64,000 nt of DNA from an uncultured Bacteroides sp. (GTDB lineage Bacteria; Bacteroidota; Bacteroidia; Bacteroidales; Bacteroidaceae), in contig NZ_CALDPF010000055.1 in the NCBI RefSeq assembly GCF_937912035.1, forward strand, positions 1-64,000. Direction: 5' to 3'. Both the position numbers and the translations under genes were made by a program. Positions 44,070 to 54,900 of the stretch are shown in pieces (positions within the stretch are counted from its first letter, which is position 1; every line of letters begins with the position of its first letter). The notes below the pieces were generated by a model. It was given only the letters and a program-made list of their open reading frames with translations. It was not told where the DNA came from and did no database searches.

Positions 44070-45653
44070 TTATAATTTCTCTTTAAGTTTTTCTTCAATA
44101 GGGTCTTTGTACTGTGCCTGAAGTTTTCTAAGTTCCTTCATCATGTCTTCAGTTATCTGTTCATAACCTTCTTTACCGTAAAGATTGTTCATTTCTTTTG
44201 GATCTTCCTGCAAGTCATAAAGTTCCCAAGAATCAATATCATTATAGAAATGAATAAGCTTATATCTTTCTGTGCGAACACCATAATGACGTTTTACCAT
44301 ATGTTCTGCAGGATATTCATAGAAATGATAGTAAAGCGACTTACGCCAATCAGCTGGTTTCTCACCTTTCAGTAAAGGAAGTACTGATACTCCTTGTATA
44401 TCTTCAGGTATCTCAGCACCAGCTAAATCTAGGAATGTTGCCGCATGATCAATATTCTGTACCATTTGAGGAATTTCACCTTTAGCTTTAGTCTTGAAAT
44501 CATCAGGAATACGCATTACAAGTGGTGTACGCATAGATTCTTCGTACATGAAACGTTTATCGAACCAACCATGCTCTCCCATATAGAAACCTTGGTCTGA
44601 AGTATAAACTATAAGAGTGTTCTTCATCAATCCTTTTTGTTCCAAATAATCAAGCAATTGGCCTACATTGTCGTCAAATGATTTCAGGACTTTGGCATAA
44701 TCACGCATATATCTCTGGTATTTCCATTCTGCCAGTTCTTTACCTTTAGGATTTTTCTTGTAAAATTCATCTATGATAGGTTGGTAGAAGTCTTCATAAA
44801 CTTTACGATCTTCAGGATCAAGTCTGTTAATCATTGCCTCGTATGTTGACTTAAGACGGCTGTTCTTATCGGCTCTGTACATCTTTGTGTCATACATAAT
44901 ATCCATATCCTTAAGAATGCCCATTTCCTGAGTTTTTGCAGCTTCTCTACCTTCATAATCGTCATAGAAATTATCAGGCATCTCAAAAGTTTTGTCTTCA
45001 TATAGAGACAGATATTTCAATTCAGGCAACCAGTTACGGTGACAGGCTTTGTGATGTACAAACAGACAGAAAGGTTTATTCTTGTCTCTTTGATTCTCTA
45101 ACCAGTTAATACTCTTTTCAGTAATAATATTGGTCAGATATCCTTTCTCAGTAATAGTATCGTTGTTCATTTCGATGAAGCGAGGATTGTAGTAGTCACC
45201 TTGTCCTGGGAGTATTTCCCAATAGTCAAAACCTGTAGGCAGACTCTCAAGGTGCCATTTACCGATGATAGCTGTCTGATAACCTGCTTTTTGAAGCAGT
45301 TTTGGCATAGTCTGCTGTGTACCGTCGAAAATACAAGTTGTATTATCATAAAATCCGTTTGCATGACTATGTTTTCCTGTAAACATGCATGCACGGCTTG
45401 GCCCACTGAGCGAATTGGCTACAAAACTATTGGTAAACTTCACACCCTCTGCCGCTATGCGATCAAGGTTAGGAGTCTCGACATAACGATTGTCATAACA
45501 ACTCATCATCTGTGATGTGTGGTCGTCAGTCATTATATATACTATATTATACTGCTGTTCCTTTTCTTTTTTCTCTTCGGAACATGAAGTTGCCGATATA
45601 ATGGCTGCTGTACCTGCAATATAAACCGACAGTCTATTATATATTATATTCAT
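44070..45653 (-). CDS. Serine-type S1 sulfatase, lipoprotein
   Basis: A 527-residue sulfatase with lipoprotein signal (ISATSCSEEKK, Cys24). YIMTDDHTSQ gives the metal-binding Asp pair (43-44). The maturation motif SLSGPSRACMFTGKHSH has Ser83 where other sulfatases carry Cys (S-x-P-S-R). Serine-type enzymes must be converted to formylglycine by an anaerobic maturase, and one is encoded at 60496. GKWHLE and YTSDQGFYMGEHGWFDKR supply the remaining active-site residues. The pattern resembles N-acetylglucosamine-6-sulfatases that act on mucin glycans, but the substrate is an inference. Sits 42 bp after the GH29 gene. Confidence 0.9.
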   Translation of the reverse strand: MNIIYNRLSVYIAGTAAIISATSCSEEKKEKEQQYNIVYIMTDDHTSQMMSCYDNRYVETPNLDRIAAEGVKFTNSFVANSLSGPSRACMFTGKHSHANGFYDNTTCIFDGTQQTMPKLLQKAGYQTAIIGKWHLESLPTGFDYWEILPGQGDYYNPRFIEMNNDTITEKGYLTNIITEKSINWLENQRDKNKPFCLFVHHKACHRNWLPELKYLSLYEDKTFEMPDNFYDDYEGREAAKTQEMGILKDMDIMYDTKMYRADKNSRLKSTYEAMINRLDPEDRKVYEDFYQPIIDEFYKKNPKGKELAEWKYQRYMRDYAKVLKSFDDNVGQLLDYLEQKGLMKNTLIVYTSDQGFYMGEHGWFDKRFMYEESMRTPLVMRIPDDFKTKAKGEIPQMVQNIDHAATFLDLAGAEIPEDIQGVSVLPLLKGEKPADWRKSLYYHFYEYPAEHMVKRHYGVRTERYKLIHFYNDIDSWELYDLQEDPKEMNNLYGKEGYEQITEDMMKELRKLQAQYKDPIEEKLKEKL

Positions 45654-45695
45654 GATATTAAATTTAAAATTATAAATTTCGTATTGTATTAAATT

Positions 45696-47516
45696 TTACT
45701 TTTGGATATTAACACCGATTTCGTTAATATCAACTTTGGCTGGATTTCCATTTACTGAAACTGCATCCAAACGTATAAACCTAATATTGCTGGCTTCATC
45801 GATAGATATAGTTTGAGGAATTGGATTGTTCATTATGTTACTGAATTCACTGTCTTTCTTAATTGTTTTCCAGTTCTTCCCATCCGTACTTACAGCAAAC
45901 GAATACTTGAATGCCATATCAGGCTTTGCTTCGGCTTTGGCAGGAGCATATGTAAATGCAGAAAGTGAAACCTTTTGTCCAAGATCAATTACCAGTGGAG
46001 AATTTGAAATTATCTTCCAGCCATCACGTGATAGGTTGTTCCATTTCTGATTAACAGCATCATCAGTAAGTGGTCTTGCGTAGTATGCGGCTACATTACA
46101 TATATTAGCCTTGTTCCTTGAAGCAGTAAGAGTAATACGTATTTTTTCAGCCTTTGTAGTCGGGAATCTGAATATTCTTTTATATCCAACAGTCGTTCCC
46201 TGTGCTACAGTTTTCCACTGTCCGTCAGTTAATGCTTCTACATCAACAGCTTCTACTCTTTGACCTTTTGATATATCTTCCTGAAGCATTATTACGTTGA
46301 TTTCAGAATTTGCTTTAAGTGTATATTCCTTTTGCTCTCCTTGAGCTGCTGCCCAAAGTTTATTACCGTCGGTAACTTTATTATCTGCAAAGGTCTCATC
46401 AAGATAGGTCTTGAATTCTTTTAGTCTGTTTACATCGGCTTCATTGATTAGTCCCTTTGTATCAGGAGGTATATTTAGAAGTAATACTGAATTATACCCA
46501 ACAGACTGGAAATAGATGTCGGTAAGGTGTTTGAGAGATTTTACTTTATTGTCTTGATCCTCATGATAGAACCATCCCGGACGGATAGATACATCAACTT
46601 CTGACGGATACCAGAACATTTCCTTTGCTTTAGCAAGAATTTCTCTTCCACCTAGATCTTTTGACATATTATTGATGCCTAAAGTTTTATTGTTTTCTGC
46701 CGCACGCGCATACACTCCAGGAGTAATCACTGTTGCACTCCATTCAGTTTCACGACCAATACCCTTTTCATTACCAACCCAACGTACATCATCACCCATA
46801 ATAGCTGTAACAGCTTTTGGCTGAAGAGTACGTATTGTAGAATAAAAAGCATCCCAGTCATATATCTGTTTCTTACCGTTAGGACCTTCTCCGTTGGCTC
46901 CATCAAACCATACTTCATGTACTTCACCATAGTTGGTTAATAGTTCAGTAAGCTGCTCAATGAAAAATTTGTTATACGCAGGAGAATCCCCATAACATTC
47001 AGCATTTCTATCCCATGGAGAAAGATAAACTCCGAATCTCATGCCGTATTTATCACAGGCATTACGTAGTTCTTTTACTACATCTCCTTTACCTCCTTTC
47101 CATGGAGAGGACTCTACAGAGTGTTTAGTAGTTTTTGTAGGCCAAAGACAAAAACCATCATGATGTTTTGCTGTGATGATAACCATTTTGAAGCCGGCAT
47201 CTTTAAGAGTACGGACCCATTGTTCTGCGTCAAGTTCTGTAGGATTAAATAAGGCAGGATCTTCATTTCCGTCACCCCATTCACGTCCGGTGAAAGTATT
47301 TATACCAAAATGCAGAAAAGCCGTCAACTCCATTTTTTGCCACTCTAACTGTTGTGGTGTAGGAACTAGACGAGATGCCATATCAACTTTCTGCTCAATT
47401 GTTATACCCTCTGGAAATTCCAGATGTTTTGTGTAATATTCTTCATTTGTTGTACAAGAACAAAGAGAAAAGATAGGACATAATGCTATTGTCCTGAAAA
47501 AAAAATTACAGTTCAT
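45696..47516 (-). CDS. GH29 alpha-L-fucosidase with CBM32-like tail, lipoprotein
   Basis: A 606-residue lipoprotein; the ATG at 47516 gives the signal MNCNFFFRTIALCPIFSLCS. FLHFGINTFTGREWGDG, TAKHHDGFCLWPTK and VWFDGANGEG (nucleophile Asp205) identify GH29. RETEWSATVITPGV, with Glu258 as a candidate acid/base, resembles the alpha-1,3/1,4-specific branch, which cuts Lewis-type fucose. From about residue 465 a discoidin (CBM32-like) domain is seen (VIDLGQKVSLSAFTY, IRFIRLDAVSVNGNPAKVDINEIG). First gene of the minus-strand PUL operon. Lewis specificity is inferred. Confidence 0.88.
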   Translation of the reverse strand: MNCNFFFRTIALCPIFSLCSCTTNEEYYTKHLEFPEGITIEQKVDMASRLVPTPQQLEWQKMELTAFLHFGINTFTGREWGDGNEDPALFNPTELDAEQWVRTLKDAGFKMVIITAKHHDGFCLWPTKTTKHSVESSPWKGGKGDVVKELRNACDKYGMRFGVYLSPWDRNAECYGDSPAYNKFFIEQLTELLTNYGEVHEVWFDGANGEGPNGKKQIYDWDAFYSTIRTLQPKAVTAIMGDDVRWVGNEKGIGRETEWSATVITPGVYARAAENNKTLGINNMSKDLGGREILAKAKEMFWYPSEVDVSIRPGWFYHEDQDNKVKSLKHLTDIYFQSVGYNSVLLLNIPPDTKGLINEADVNRLKEFKTYLDETFADNKVTDGNKLWAAAQGEQKEYTLKANSEINVIMLQEDISKGQRVEAVDVEALTDGQWKTVAQGTTVGYKRIFRFPTTKAEKIRITLTASRNKANICNVAAYYARPLTDDAVNQKWNNLSRDGWKIISNSPLVIDLGQKVSLSAFTYAPAKAEAKPDMAFKYSFAVSTDGKNWKTIKKDSEFSNIMNNPIPQTISIDEASNIRFIRLDAVSVNGNPAKVDINEIGVNIQK

Positions 47517-47635
47517 ATTTATATATAGTTTTGGGATTTCCAAAAGAGAAGTATTAGCAAATATCGGATAAAAAAGATGTATAATCAATAAAAAAAATTT
47601 AAGGTTATTATTTGCTGTTGTTTAATTCTACTCTG

Positions 47636-47643
47636 CAAATATA
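47636..47643 (-). promoter_or_regulatory. -7 box for the GH29-sulfatase-GH2 operon
   Basis: The minus strand reads TATATTTG (TAnnTTTG) about 120 bp before the GH29 start. There is no TTG at the -33 distance, as expected if an activator is needed. I find no copy of the 13-bp element from the susC upstream region here. Confidence 0.4.
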
Positions 47644-47744
47644 TAAAACTAATCCAATAATAATACCATTAATATAAAACAAACTGAATAAAAAAAACAT
47701 TAGAAAACAAAATTCTACAAAAATACACATGTTTCTAAGTTATA

Positions 47745-50700
47745 TTACTGTAAATTTTCATTGATATAATGCTTTTTATATTGTGTAGGAGTAACTCCGG
47801 TATATTGTTTAAAGGATGTACTAAAATATCGTGCCGATGCAAAACCTACTTTATCAGAGATTTCATTAAAATTCAGATCACTTTCTCTTATTAATTTCAT
47901 TGCTTGCTCAATCCTTATCTTATTTATATAATCATTTGCTCCCATATCTGTTATAGCTTTTAATTTATTATACAAAGATGCACGACTCATTCCTATTTGG
48001 TTACATATATAAGGAATATCAAGTTCTGTGTTATCAAGATTTTCTATTATTGTTTGATTAAGTTTATCCATAAAAAGTGTATCTTTTCTAGTCAAATCAC
48101 TATCTACAGATACTGGTAAATTACCAATCTGTTGGTAATGTCGTTTTGTTTGAATTCTATTATATAGTTTGTTTACTACTTTAGCCAGTAATTCTTCAAT
48201 TTCAAAAGGTTTTTCCAAATAGCTGTCGGCTCCCATCATATAGCCATACTGACGGCTATCTTCATCATTTCTGGCAGTAAGTAGAATAAAAGGTATATGG
48301 CTTACAGAAATATTCTCTTTAACAGCCTTACATAACTCATAGCCATTCATTATGGGCATCATAACATCGCTCACAACAATATCAGGAAATTCTTTACATA
48401 TCATTTTATAAGCTTGCTCTCCATCGTAAGCTATCAATACACGCTTAAATTGTTCCTTAAAATCTTCTGCTAAATAATTAACTAAAGTTGAATTATCATC
48501 AACTATCAGTACCACATAATCCTTCAGATTAATACTTTTTATCTTGTCTTTATCAGGCATCGCGATTTCTATAGACGATTGCGATGACAGTAGCTCATTT
48601 AAGTAATTATTATTTTGTGGTATTTCTTCGGAAATATTTTGAACAGTTGGTAATTCAAAATAAAATGTAGCTCCTTTGTCAGGGTTATTATATGCTCCTA
48701 TTTTCCCTTTATGCAATTCTACTAGAATTTTTGAATAAGATAATCCAATGCCAGTTCCTTCATGTTCTTTATCCCCTTGATAAAAACGGACAAAGAGTTT
48801 CTCTGTATCAACATTTTTAAGACCAACACCCTGATCGGAAACAGAAATCCTTACATTCTTTTCATCTTCTGTAAGCTCTGTTCGTATAATTATTTTAGAA
48901 TCCTGTGGACTATGTTTAATGGCATTCATAAGTAGATTGGACAAAATAACCATACATTTATCTTTATCAAAACCAATTTTGCCTATGTTGTTATCAAGTT
49001 GAAGTTCTATGCTTCCTGTTTTATCTTCACCATCTACAAAATTTGAACTGACTTCCTCAATCCATTGATTCAAATCGTAGCTCTGAATATCGAGATGTGT
49101 CATTGTCATTTCCATTTTTCTGGCATCCAGAACCATGCTGATAAGATCTTTCATTCTCTGTGCCTGATGGAATGCTATGTTCAACTGTCTAAAATATCGG
49201 TCTGAAGGTTGTATAGAATCAATAACTTTCTTCAATGGTGCATAAATCAATGTCAAAGGTGTTCTAAGCTCATGACTTATATTAATAAGAAATCTGACTT
49301 TTTCTTCATAGATCTTTTGTTCATGTTCTTTCAACATCCATTTAACACGACGGTCCTTTTTCCGTAATGCAGCAACAATAATTACTAAAACAATGAATAA
49401 GAACAGTATTGACATAATCATAATAAACCACCATGATTTATACCACGGGGGAAGTATAATAAGAGTTAATACATTTTTATTCTTAGCCCATCCACCATCT
49501 TTTTTTGTGTAGCTTACCATTATAGGATAAGTTCCAGATGCGAGCGAAGGAATATTCAATTCACTATTATAACTTGTAAAGGCATTATCCGAATGACTGT
49601 CTAATATATAATGAAACTGACGTGGACGAAGAATATCATCTCCTTCAACCAAAAAACGAATTTTGATGTTGCGTGAGTTCCATGGTAAAGATATTTCTCC
49701 ATTTTTTATACAGTTCATCATATTTATTCCACCCACTGATAACTCCATAATAACCACATTGGCTTCTTTCATCTCGTCCGGTCTAAGACTAAAGGCTTCA
49801 GATTCAATACTTAACAATCCGTTTACTCCTCCTAAATAAATCCGTTCCGAATTAGATAAGAGTTTAGGCTTTTGTAAGTATTCATTTTTAAGTACCCCGT
49901 CAGACTCTCCATACAGTATAAACTTTTTGTCTGAAGGATAATATGCAAAAAGTTCCTGTCCTGCACCTATCCAGACGCGTCCTCTCTCATCGCATAAAAC
50001 AGATTTAGCTTCTTTAAAAAGCGAATTTTTAATTTGAGACAATTCTCCATTGATATATGTATAGAGTCCTTTTGTTCCCACTATCCATAGAACACCATTA
50101 TAATCTATTGATACTGAATTAATAAAATATGGTATGTCCGAATGGAATATGGAGTGAATATGTTTACCTGCCTTGGGTATTTTATAAATAGTTTGGGTAT
50201 TATGAAAATAAGAATATAAGCTATCCTTACCAATGTAACACAACATTCCCAGTGAAACTTCAGATGTTAAGTTTATTAATTCCTCAGTCATACCTGTAGA
50301 AACATTGTATCTTACTACAGGATTTGTCAATAGGAGAATATTATTTTCTGTTTCATTGTAAAGATTGGTTGAGAGTCTGCTGTATTTTATATAATTACTT
50401 AACTTATCTTGGCTTAATTCAAAGGGACGCTTCTCACCTGTTTCTTTATTAAAGAAAAAAAGACCTTTAGAAAAAATTGATACCAATAATTCCGTAGAAG
50501 AATATTTACAGATAGATACTATTTTATCACCCCAACTAGTCGGATAATGCTTAATGGAATTATGCTTTTCGTCCAATCTATTTATACCTCCTCCATCTGT
50601 TCCTATCCATATATACTCAGAATCAGGCTCTTGATAGAGCGTAAGGACAGTGTTTTCACTTAATCCATTGTTATTACCTAATGCCACACTTGAGTATGTA

Positions 50701-51701
50701 ATCATATAACTCAATCTGGCATTTATTAATCCACCACGAGTTGTGGCGAGCCATATATTATTCCCTTTTCTGCTACCATGAATATTCAGAATTGTATTTA
50801 CAGGCAATGTATGTATATTACCTGATTCGTGTTTTAGTACTTGGATATTTCCATTCTCAGGATTAATGATATTTACTCCGCCTCCGTCTGTACCAATCCA
50901 GATCATATCATTTATCAATGTCATGCATAATATTAAATCACTGCTTAAGTTGGAATTTTGAGACGTATATTGTGCAACCAGACTACCATCTCTGGCAATT
51001 TTTTTTACACCGTTATTATAGTCAGTAATCCATAAAAAGCCTTTATTGTCAATACATAGATCAGAATAATTATTACTTTCCAGAAAGATATTCTGCTTTA
51101 ATTCATCCTTTTCTATATCATATAATACAACTTTATTATTACGATTTGAACATACTATTGTGTTGTTATCCCAAAATACCATCCTTTTTATAGAGAAATC
51201 AATTTCATTTCCTAGTTCAGAAAATATCTTTGTAGACTTAGTTTCATAACTGTATTTATATAATTTATTATTTACTCCAAATAGAAGTCCATCTTCTATC
51301 TCGCATACAGCACCTGCTACTATAGATTTCCCATCATTTAAATAATATGGTATGAAATCATCTTTTTCTTTTGAATATATCAATATTCCATTTGTGGAGA
51401 GAAACCAAAGCTGTTTGTTCTTATCTTCTACAATTTGAAAAATTCTTCTATTAGACACTTCGGATTCTAAGGAAGGTATGAAATACTTCTTTAATTCAAG
51501 GCCATCATATCTGATTATTCCGTCTGAAGTATCAAGCCAAACTACACCGTTACTTTCTTCAAAAACATAATTAACGTATGAAGGCATTCCCTGCTTTAAT
51601 CCTATTTGGATAAAGCTATAACTATTTCTTGCATTAAGTGTGTCACAAAAAAGAATACTTAATATAATAATCGAAAGTATATATTGCAATGTATTTTTCA
51701 T
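47745..51701 (-). CDS. Hybrid two-component system regulator (HTCS)
   Basis: A 1318-residue one-chain sensor and transcription factor that spans the inner membrane. Order: signal peptide (MKNTLQYILSIIILSILFC), two-propeller sensor of Reg_prop repeats (about 25-650, e.g. VWLDTSDGIIRYDGLEL, MIWIGTDGGGVNIINPENG), Y_Y_Y domain (about 670-745), one transmembrane helix (about 750-772), HisKA with His810 in INISHELRTPL, HATPase (GTGIGLSYSK), receiver with Asp1112 in VVSDVMMPIMNGYEL, and AraC-type HTH (about 1210-1318). Such proteins bind a released oligosaccharide in the periplasm and turn on the neighbouring PUL. The start at 51701 is chosen over 51722 for the signal peptide. Confidence 0.95.
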   Translation of the reverse strand: MKNTLQYILSIIILSILFCDTLNARNSYSFIQIGLKQGMPSYVNYVFEESNGVVWLDTSDGIIRYDGLELKKYFIPSLESEVSNRRIFQIVEDKNKQLWFLSTNGILIYSKEKDDFIPYYLNDGKSIVAGAVCEIEDGLLFGVNNKLYKYSYETKSTKIFSELGNEIDFSIKRMVFWDNNTIVCSNRNNKVVLYDIEKDELKQNIFLESNNYSDLCIDNKGFLWITDYNNGVKKIARDGSLVAQYTSQNSNLSSDLILCMTLINDMIWIGTDGGGVNIINPENGNIQVLKHESGNIHTLPVNTILNIHGSRKGNNIWLATTRGGLINARLSYMITYSSVALGNNNGLSENTVLTLYQEPDSEYIWIGTDGGGINRLDEKHNSIKHYPTSWGDKIVSICKYSSTELLVSIFSKGLFFFNKETGEKRPFELSQDKLSNYIKYSRLSTNLYNETENNILLLTNPVVRYNVSTGMTEELINLTSEVSLGMLCYIGKDSLYSYFHNTQTIYKIPKAGKHIHSIFHSDIPYFINSVSIDYNGVLWIVGTKGLYTYINGELSQIKNSLFKEAKSVLCDERGRVWIGAGQELFAYYPSDKKFILYGESDGVLKNEYLQKPKLLSNSERIYLGGVNGLLSIESEAFSLRPDEMKEANVVIMELSVGGINMMNCIKNGEISLPWNSRNIKIRFLVEGDDILRPRQFHYILDSHSDNAFTSYNSELNIPSLASGTYPIMVSYTKKDGGWAKNKNVLTLIILPPWYKSWWFIMIMSILFLFIVLVIIVAALRKKDRRVKWMLKEHEQKIYEEKVRFLINISHELRTPLTLIYAPLKKVIDSIQPSDRYFRQLNIAFHQAQRMKDLISMVLDARKMEMTMTHLDIQSYDLNQWIEEVSSNFVDGEDKTGSIELQLDNNIGKIGFDKDKCMVILSNLLMNAIKHSPQDSKIIIRTELTEDEKNVRISVSDQGVGLKNVDTEKLFVRFYQGDKEHEGTGIGLSYSKILVELHKGKIGAYNNPDKGATFYFELPTVQNISEEIPQNNNYLNELLSSQSSIEIAMPDKDKIKSINLKDYVVLIVDDNSTLVNYLAEDFKEQFKRVLIAYDGEQAYKMICKEFPDIVVSDVMMPIMNGYELCKAVKENISVSHIPFILLTARNDEDSRQYGYMMGADSYLEKPFEIEELLAKVVNKLYNRIQTKRHYQQIGNLPVSVDSDLTRKDTLFMDKLNQTIIENLDNTELDIPYICNQIGMSRASLYNKLKAITDMGANDYINKIRIEQAMKLIRESDLNFNEISDKVGFASARYFSTSFKQYTGVTPTQYKKHYINENLQ

Positions 51702-51719
51702 ATTTTTCCCATTATATGA

Positions 51720-51750
51720 CAAAGATAAAAAAATATCGGAAGAACTTCAA
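51720..51750 (-). promoter_or_regulatory. Promoter of the HTCS gene
   Basis: On the minus strand TTG (51750-51748), 20 bp and TATCTTTG (51727-51720) form a complete promoter with a leader of about 13 nt, consistent with steady basal expression of the sensor. Confidence 0.65.
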
Positions 51751-51814
51751 TTATATAATTATAAATAAGACTCTATTACTATGAGAAATTACAATAATGT
51801 ATAATAATATTCTA

Positions 51815-51857
51815 AAAATAGCTATTTAGCCAAAAATGGAAATGAAAATAGCTATTT
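51815..51857 (+). promoter_or_regulatory. Candidate HTCS operator: two identical 13-bp elements
   Basis: AAAATAGCTATTT occurs at 51815-51827 and again at 51845-51857, 30 bp start to start, i.e. close to three helical turns, so both lie on one face of the DNA. Each copy contains the 12-bp palindrome AAATAGCTATTT. The second copy ends 27 bp before the susC -7 box, where it could replace a -33 element. Assignment to the HTCS is inferred from position. Confidence 0.6.
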
Positions 51858-51884
51858 GTGAACATAAAGAAAAATGGCAAAACT

Positions 51885-51892
51885 TAGATTTG
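51885..51892 (+). promoter_or_regulatory. -7 box of the susCD operon
   Basis: TAGATTTG matches TAnnTTTG, 84 bp before the susC start. No TTG at 19-21 bp upstream; the operator pair stands there instead, as in activator-dependent promoters. Confidence 0.5.
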
Positions 51893-51976
51893 CAACGTGA
51901 TTTGAAATTAATAGTAGAAAAAACAAAAATCTAAAGTATAATTTTCATTTTAATGTTTAACTAAAATTTAGTATTA

Positions 51977-54900
51977 ATGAAAGAACAATTAAAGTATTTC
52001 TGCCTGTTAATGGTTTCAATGCTTTTGCTCTCTTTTGAAGCATTGGCCCAAGAGCAGATCGTTACGGGTAAAGTATTAGACGCTCAATTAAAAGAAGGTA
52101 TGCCTGGAGTTAACGTACAAGTGAAAGGTAGTACAGTGGGAACTATTACAGATTTCGATGGTAATTATTCAATTAAGGTGAATGGATCAAAGTCTGTACT
52201 TGTATTTACTTTTATTGGTTTCTCCTCTCAGGAAGTTACTGTAGGCAACAAGACTGTGATAAATGTGGAAATGAAAGAAGATGCACAGGCTCTTGAAGAG
52301 GTTGTAGTAGTAGGTTACGGTACAGCACGTAAGGGAGACTTGACAGGTGCACTTACCACTATGCGTCCCGATGCTAATGACGCATCCAAGGCTACATCGT
52401 TGGACAATCTGTTGTCCGGTAAAGTAGCAGGACTTGTGGTCAGTTCTTCATCATCTGCAGTAGGTGCAGCGTCATCTATCACAATCCGTGGTGCGAGTTC
52501 ATTGCGTGGTGACAACCAACCTCTCTATGTAATCGATAACGTTCCTCAGGCATCGGCCGGTGAATTTGCATCGTCTGGTATCAGCGGTGACTTCCAGATC
52601 AACCAGGATCCGTTGGCCGCACTTAATCCTGCCGATATTGAGGATATCACAATTCTGAAAGACGCTTCATCAACTGCTATTTATGGTTCGCGTGGTGCAA
52701 ACGGTGTAATCCTTATTACAACGAAGAAGGGTAAACAGGGTAAGGCAAAGGTTAACGTAAGCGCTAATTTTACTATAGCTGAACCTACACGCCTTATGGA
52801 AATGACAAACCTGCAGGAACATGCTGCTTATATCAATTCGCGTATTTCTAACGGACAATATCCTTTCTATGTGGTTGGTGATGAAGTAAGATATGTGTTC
52901 AATGATGCTTTAGCAAATTATGATCCGAATAATCCTGAAACTTATCATTTGATTCAGTATCGTAACTGGCAGGATGAAATTTATCGTTCTGCTTTCTCTC
53001 AGACATATTCTTTGTCTGTAAATGGTGGTAGTGATAAGATGACTTATTATATATCTGCAAATTTCAAGGATATCAACGGTACAGTAAAACAGACCGGGCT
53101 TAAACAAGGCGACTTGCGTGCCAACTTGGGTATGGATCTTTCTAAGACTGTTCATCTGAATATGACAATGAGCGGTTCGCTCAGACAGAACAACATGATG
53201 GCAGGAGGTAGTACTTTGGGTGGATCAACTACAGCTATCTCTCGTACAGCTTTGGACTATGCACCGTTCGAAATGCCTGAAGGTGACCCTTCGTTCCAGG
53301 CAGAGAACAAGACTACTATCTTCAGCTGGCTTAACGACTACGAAGATGTAGCAAACGACAAAACTTTCAACATGAGTATGGACCTTTCATGGAAAATTGT
53401 AAAAGGATTGCAGTATAACCTGCGTGTGGGAGGTAACATGAATATCAACGACCGCAGCCGCTGGTATGGTCTGCAGTTGTATCAAGGTATGAACAACAAT
53501 GGATATCTGGCTTTATCCACTCTGAACAAGAGCAATTATTCTGTAGAAAATGTGTTGAACTACAATACTAAGTTGGGAAATATTGCAACTTTGGATGCTA
53601 CAGCCGGTGTTACATACGATGCGTATAAGTTCTTGAATCAGAATACTATCGGTTCACAGTTTACAATGTTTGACCTGCGTGAGAACGGTATTCACATGGC
53701 AGGTAATGTGCAGCATCAGGAACCAATACAGCGTGACTATCAATTGCTGTCATATTTGGGACGTATCAATCTGTCATTCCTTGACAAGTACCTGATTACA
53801 GCATCAATTCGTGCCGACGGATCCAGCAAGTTTGCACAGGGTAACCGTTGGGGTTATTTCCCTTCAGCTTCATTGGCTTGGCGTATGGAACAGGAAGAGT
53901 TCCTCAAAGATGTAGACTGGATGAGCCAGTTGAAACTGAGAGTTAGCTATGGTGTAACTGGTAATCAGAGTATTAATCCTTATTCTACATTCTCTATGTA
54001 TGGTGGTGGAACTAACCATTATGCTGACGGTTCAGGAAACCAAATGGCTACACTTAGTATTACCAATTTGCCAAACAACGGACTGACATGGGAAAAGACT
54101 GCTTCATGGAATGCTGGTTTTGATTTTGGATTGTTCCGTTCAAGACTTAGCGGTACTCTTGATTTCTATGTGAAGAGAACAAATGATTTGCTTATTTCAA
54201 GAAATCTGCCTGGATCAGCCGGATTTGCATCTACGTATTATAATCAGGGATCGTTGGATAATAAAGGTATTGAACTGACACTTACAGCTCAAATTATTGA
54301 CACTAAGGATTGGAAATGGAGCTTGACTGGTAACTTTGGAAAGAATAAGAGCAAAATCGTAAACTTGGGACTTATCCCAACTGAATTCGGATGTTTGGGT
54401 GAAAGAATCGGTTACTACGGTAATTCGCTTGGTGACCATTTCGGAGTAGGGCATATCTTCCTCCAGGGTGAAGAACCGGGACTGTTCCTGGGATATGCAA
54501 CCCAGGGTATAGTACAAGCTGAAGATATTACAGATCAAGGTATAAGATTTACAAAACCTGACGGTACTATAGGATATTATAATGATGTATTGGGACAGAA
54601 ACCTGTAGCTGGTGATGTTAAGTTTGTTGACTTCGATGGTAACGGAAGTATTGATACTTCGGACCGTAATATTATAGGTAATCCTAATCCTGACTTTACA
54701 TACGGATTCCAGACTTCATTGTCATGGAAGAATCTTAGCTTATCTGCAGCATTCAACGGTGTGTATGGACGTGACATCATAAACGTGAATAATCGTTACA
54801 TCAATACTCCTGGTTCAAAAGCTGGTACAGTATCTAAGAAAGCATTTGAAGGTATGTGGACTCCTGAAAACAAGTCTAACCTCTATCCATCATCTAACTT

